Assembly (NCBI GenBank): GCA_021151685.1
Contig: JAGKWS010000082.1
Coordinates: 1-19,012 of the forward strand
From: Chitinophagaceae bacterium
Lineage (GTDB): Bacteria > Bacteroidota > Bacteroidia > Chitinophagales > Chitinophagaceae
Length of the DNA: 19,012 nucleotides
Direction: 5' to 3'
Shown: positions 16,485 through 19,012 of the stretch, piece by piece
Layout of the letters: the number at the start of each line of letters is the position of its first letter
Numbering within the stretch: the first letter of the stretch is position 1
Translations under genes and position numbers: made by a program
The notes under the pieces: model-generated
Databases searched by the model: none
The model's input: only the letters and a program-made list of their open reading frames with translations
Told to the model about the DNA's origin: nothing

Positions 16485-16694
16485 TTAACCACTGACAAAG
16501 CCAGCTGTACAGAATGTGCCACCGGCAAGCAAACAAAGTGCGCCGGTAACAATATATATTAACCCCCGGCGGCGTAACATAGGTGCCTGCTCATCATCGG
16601 CCATGCTCTTGGCCAGCATTACAAAACCAACAATGGCCGCAATACCGCCTACAAGAAAAAATAAAGAGGCGATTTCTATTAAATGTTCTCCCAT
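16485..16694 (-). CDS. Small membrane protein with two transmembrane helices
   Basis: A 69-aa frame with a regular membrane pattern. A hydrophobic segment at about 8-28 (IASLFFLVGGIAAIVGFVML) is followed by a polar loop rich in acidic then basic residues (KSMADDEQAPMLRRR), and a second hydrophobic segment lies at about 45-67. The loop carries three arginines in a row before the second helix, suggesting a cytoplasmic loop. It starts at an ATG with no clear Shine-Dalgarno site. I do not recognise a family. It stands alone between hmgA and the toxin-immunity region on the same strand, which gives no hint of function. Confidence 0.7.
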   Translation of the reverse strand: MGEHLIEIASLFFLVGGIAAIVGFVMLAKSMADDEQAPMLRRRGLIYIVTGALCLLAGGTFCTAGFVSG

Positions 16695-16781
16695 GGGTAT
16701 GGTTTCATTGAGTGGTAAGGTACGATAATAAGCGGATACTATGACTGATGGTGGTAGGCATTGGGCTACAGCAACGTGAAG

Positions 16782-16837
16782 CCGTTCGCAGAACGGGCTC
16801 TATTGGCAGTTCAGGTTCGCCCCCCGTGGGAAGAACC
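16782..16837 (-). terminator. Two hairpins downstream of the immunity gene
   Basis: GGTTC at 16814-16818 pairs with GAACC at 16833-16837, with C-run/G-run pairing inside the loop. CCGTTC at 16782-16787 pairs with GAACGG at 16791-16796 around a 3-nt loop. Both lie within about 70 nt after the SMI1 gene stop in the direction of transcription. Neither is followed by a strong T-tract, so termination is only a suggestion. Confidence 0.35.
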
Positions 16838-16848
16838 GGAACAACGGC

Positions 16849-17259
16849 TTAATCGATATTTTCCTGCAAGTTCTCAATGAAATATTCAAAAGAATTCGAT
16901 ACCTGTCTAACTATAGATGACTCATGATTCCAAAAACATATAACACCTTCTTCCGTATCACATTTCAATAAAATAAGATTACCAAAGGCATCTTCAGCTA
17001 TTGGGATAAAATTTTGATGATTAAAATGAAAATCATCTAAGTAATTTTCAACAGAATAGTTGGAATATTTCATCGGTAGAAACTTATTAAGAACGACATC
17101 TGCATCGTTCTTCAAAAAGAATATTTTTTCAGGTACACCTCCATTATGCTCCAGAATAAATTTCTTATATCCTATCGGTAGTTTTACTTTAAACGCTTGT
17201 TCAAAGTTGATAATGTCTCCCTCAATAATATTTGGGTAAGATTTTTTGATATTTATCAT
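16849..17259 (-). CDS. SMI1/KNR4 (SUKH) family immunity protein
   Basis: Likely antidote to the nuclease encoded directly upstream. The 136-aa product has the family pattern: KLPIGYKKFILEHNGG at 26-41 and FIPIAEDAFGNLILL at 84-98, then an aromatic-rich VICFWNHE segment. SUKH proteins are the usual partners of HNH/endonuclease VII-type polymorphic toxins. The ATG at 17259 is chosen because the domain begins there. A longer frame to 17352 only adds residues that overlap the toxin 3' end in another frame and look non-coding. The start is 13 nt after the toxin stop codon, as expected for a co-transcribed toxin-immunity pair. AT-rich composition matches the toxin. Confidence 0.88.
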   Translation of the reverse strand: MINIKKSYPNIIEGDIINFEQAFKVKLPIGYKKFILEHNGGVPEKIFFLKNDADVVLNKFLPMKYSNYSVENYLDDFHFNHQNFIPIAEDAFGNLILLKCDTEEGVICFWNHESSIVRQVSNSFEYFIENLQENID

Positions 17260-17272
17260 TATGTTGCTTTTT

Positions 17273-17911
17273 TTAGTAACCAGTTCTATTATTTGCAGCC
17301 CTATACTGAGATGCACCACCAGTATGGGGGTTTGCCGCTTTATGTGCATCACTTCGTACTAACTGCAAAGTTCCAGTATTCGTATTGGAATTATAGTCTT
17401 CAACATGGTGCCATGTAGTATTTTCCGGGCGAGGATTCTTTTTTGTAAATCCTGCAAGTATATCTGCCTGAGCAAAGTCTTTAGCATAACTGCCGCTGTA
17501 AGAAAAATTCTTTAAAACATTTTTTTGACCGGATGCTACTTTTGCTAAATGCCCGCTGAAATTTGGTGCGCCATTTCCTTTTAGCGGTATTGCAAAACCT
17601 TTCTTTGCAGCATTGGGATGGTAGCGGGGCTCTCCCATCGGTATCGTAGTTTCCGCACCATAATTTTGTGCATTTACGACGGTTGCCGCATCGGAGCCTG
17701 CTTGAGAATGATCGTCGTCAACATAGTTATATTGAAAAGCAGATGCATCCCCCTTTTTGTCAATATAATCACGTCTAAATGCGTCTGCTTTCCATGCGTT
17801 AGCGTAACCAGTACCGTGTTGCGCAAAACCTATATGAAAACGATTGCCTTCGTAATCTACTATGTACCGCTTGACATCAATTTTAGTATCAAATTCTATT
17901 AATCCGCCCAA
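17273..17911 (-). CDS. WHH-type HNH nuclease toxin domain of an RHS protein (frame-shifted C-terminus)
   Basis: A 212-aa frame whose last 100 residues match the WHH class of HNH/endonuclease VII toxins: PNFSGH at 116-121, YSGSYAKDFAQAD at 138-150, TWHHVED at 166-172, TLQLVRSDAH at 181-190 and PHTGGA at 195-200. The histidines at 168, 169, 190 and 196 are the expected metal/catalytic set. It would cleave DNA in a target cell. The first 100 residues look like a linker. There is no ATG; the frame opens with TTG at 17911, 13 nt inside the preceding RHS frame. Adding one G to the GGG run at 17905-17907 would join the two frames, so this is probably the C-terminal end of a single RHS gene broken by one base, or a sequencing indel. 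The immunity gene follows. Confidence 0.83.
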   Translation of the reverse strand: MGGLIEFDTKIDVKRYIVDYEGNRFHIGFAQHGTGYANAWKADAFRRDYIDKKGDASAFQYNYVDDDHSQAGSDAATVVNAQNYGAETTIPMGEPRYHPNAAKKGFAIPLKGNGAPNFSGHLAKVASGQKNVLKNFSYSGSYAKDFAQADILAGFTKKNPRPENTTWHHVEDYNSNTNTGTLQLVRSDAHKAANPHTGGASQYRAANNRTGY

Positions 17912-18546
17912 CCATAATGATGATTAAAATCATTCTGACTAACCAGATGTAAGGCAGCCGTACCCTGATTATCCATGGTCATAGTGTAGTGATACTCCTC
18001 TAATCCATCTAAGTCAATGGCCTGTAATGGTGTATTTCCTGCGAACTGATATGAGCTGTACCAAGGAAACAGTTTACCTAATGGATCTACACTACTAAAT
18101 CTTGCAGTTCGCGGGTCAAATCTTCTAAACCCATAATTATAATGATTCCCCTCTCCTGCCCACTCATTATCCTTCATCTGCCCATTATACCCATACCTAT
18201 ACCCGCCGCCGGTGCATACATTGCTGGCTATGTTGGTGGGTACGGTGGTGTCGCGGGGCAAGTAAAAGGTAATGGTATCGAGTGCACCGGGGGTGCTGCC
18301 CAGTGCCGTTATGGTAATGGTGAGGCTGGTGGAGTGCGGCACGGGCGATAGTGGTACCACTGCCGTGGTGGCCGGTACGCTGGGGGTAACGGTATACGCC
18401 CCCAGCGGGGTGCCACTACCGGTCTCGTGTACCGCTATCTCGTGCAGGCCACTGGCACTGCCTATACGCACCGTTATATGGTCGCCATAGACCGACAGAC
18501 CAGATACATCGAAACTAACCGCATCGGGCGCGGCTGTGGTAGTCAA
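17899..18546 (-). pseudogene. RHS repeat-associated core, C-terminal fragment
   Basis: The 215-codon frame ends in the RHS core: YRYGYNGQMKDNE at 116-128, YNYGFRRFDPRTARFSSVDP at 136-155, YQFAGNTP at 166-173 and IDLDGLE at 177-183. In intact proteins this core closes the shell and precedes the variable toxin tip. The first 100 residues form a GC-rich, serine/threonine- and valine-rich beta-type segment I cannot name. An in-frame TAG sits directly before the TTG that opens the frame, and no ATG occurs before residue 124, so the thousand-plus residues of a normal RHS shell are missing. It ends at a TAA where the toxin frame takes over. I infer a truncated, displaced toxin-delivery gene remnant. 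Confidence 0.82.
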
Positions 18547-18591
18547 CTACCCGAAACTACCGCCAACCCATCAACTTCAGACCCCTGATTG

Positions 18592-18621
18592 CCGCCGCGT
18601 CCTCTGCGAGAGACACGGCGG
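18592..18621. repeat. GC-rich palindromic element between the RHS remnant and the last ORF
   Basis: CCGCCG at 18592-18597 and CGGCGG at 18616-18621 are complementary. After one mismatch GTC/GAC continue the stem, leaving a 10-nt loop. The flanking bases have a repetitive CGCAGAGGACGCGG / ACACGGCGGAGACGG character resembling dispersed intergenic repeats seen in many bacterial genomes. It sits between two AT-richer stretches. Confidence 0.45.
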
Positions 18622-18677
18622 AGACGGAAAGCATATTTGTAAAAACGCCCACCAACACAACTGATACACTACCCCCG

Positions 18678-19012
18678 CTACAATTGGTTTAAAATGGTAG
18701 CTATCGTTTTAGAATACTTACTTTTTTCTGTTTTAATCAGAAAATCATCTTTATTTATTACCGACCAATCAGGAATTCGTAAAATACCACGAATGCTATC
18801 ATCTGTTTGTTTGTGGATATAACACATGAATTTGTTTGGATCATCTTTCGCTGAAGTTGCAAGTCCTGCATTAATATATTCGGACATCTCGGCATCATTT
18901 ACATAAAATGGCTTAATTTCAATTAGTTCTCTAAACCCCTCAAACCGACTGTTTTTTTTATTCTGTGCGACGATTTTATCTATAAAAGTCAATCGATATC
19001 TTTCAGCATACC
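18678..19012 (-). CDS. Hypothetical protein, C-terminal part; start outside the window
   Basis: The frame is open from the window edge to TAG at 18680-18678, giving 111 codons. Inside the window the first usual start is TTG at 18992, but the frame continues upstream of it, so the real start is probably outside. The protein is charged and lysine-rich, contains FEGFRELIEIKPFYVNDAEM and ends TIATILNQL. No transmembrane segment or known motif is visible. It is AT-rich like the immunity and toxin genes, and lies upstream of the RHS remnant on the same strand. An immunity or toxin-associated role is possible from position only. Confidence 0.55.
   Translation of the reverse strand, partial: YAERYRLTFIDKIVAQNKKNSRFEGFRELIEIKPFYVNDAEMSEYINAGLATSAKDDPNKFMCYIHKQTDDSIRGILRIPDWSVINKDDFLIKTEKSKYSKTIATILNQL

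Noticed and set aside
16268..16495. Plus-strand 75-codon frame beginning MIDNLMQQASELL
   Set aside because: Low-complexity later half, no domain, no ribosome-binding site, and overlap with the 3' end of the small membrane gene on the other strand.
17260..17352. Longer N-terminus for the SMI1 immunity gene (start at 17352)
   Set aside because: The extra 31 residues overlap the toxin 3' end in another frame and precede the domain; the ATG at 17259 fits domain start and spacing.
1..19012. CRISPR arrays, tRNA or rRNA genes
   Set aside because: No regularly spaced long repeats, cloverleaf or rRNA-like sequence was seen; the only short tandem repeats are the heptamers in the rpoB-rpoC spacer.

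Overview
The window looks like a chromosomal segment from a Bacteroidota, most likely a Chitinophagaceae-like relative. This rests on the FtsH with a glycine-rich linker, the RpoB/RpoC sequences, the rsfS-ftsH-LUD order with birA divergent, several TAnnTTTG-type -7 boxes, weak Shine-Dalgarno sites and RHS tails ending in an IDLDGLE motif. Almost everything is on the minus strand; birA is the only convincing plus-strand gene.

Layout in plus coordinates. 1-2600: minus-strand cluster rsfS, ftsH and the first codons of a LUD-domain gene that leaves the window. 2677-3417: birA, divergent from rsfS and convergent with rpoC; a strong terminator lies between birA and rpoC. 3701-12295: rpoB then rpoC, separated by an unusually long 441-bp spacer. 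12587-14939: pgk followed by anmK. 14994-16151: homogentisate dioxygenase. 16485-16694: a two-helix membrane peptide. 16849-18546: a broken polymorphic-toxin module, made of an RHS core tail, a WHH-type HNH nuclease domain and a SMI1/KNR4 immunity gene. 18678-19012: an AT-rich partial ORF of unknown function.

The most unusual feature is the rpoB-rpoC spacer. It holds a decayed S23-type four-helix-bundle gene (the family found in 23S rRNA intervening sequences), read in the same direction as rpoBC. It has two nonsense codons and one frameshift. On each side stands a tract of exactly four 7-bp units beginning with TAG, the two tracts pointing inward. Tract plus gene plus tract fill about 421 of the 441 bp. 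This looks like a small insertion-like element without a recognisable transposase, lodged in an essential operon and now degenerate.

The core genes are a housekeeping set: transcription (RpoB, RpoC), ribosome hibernation (RsfS), membrane protein quality control (FtsH), biotin attachment, glycolysis, cell-wall recycling and tyrosine catabolism. The right-hand 2 kb is accessory DNA with abrupt composition changes and gene decay, typical of a contact-toxin cassette region.
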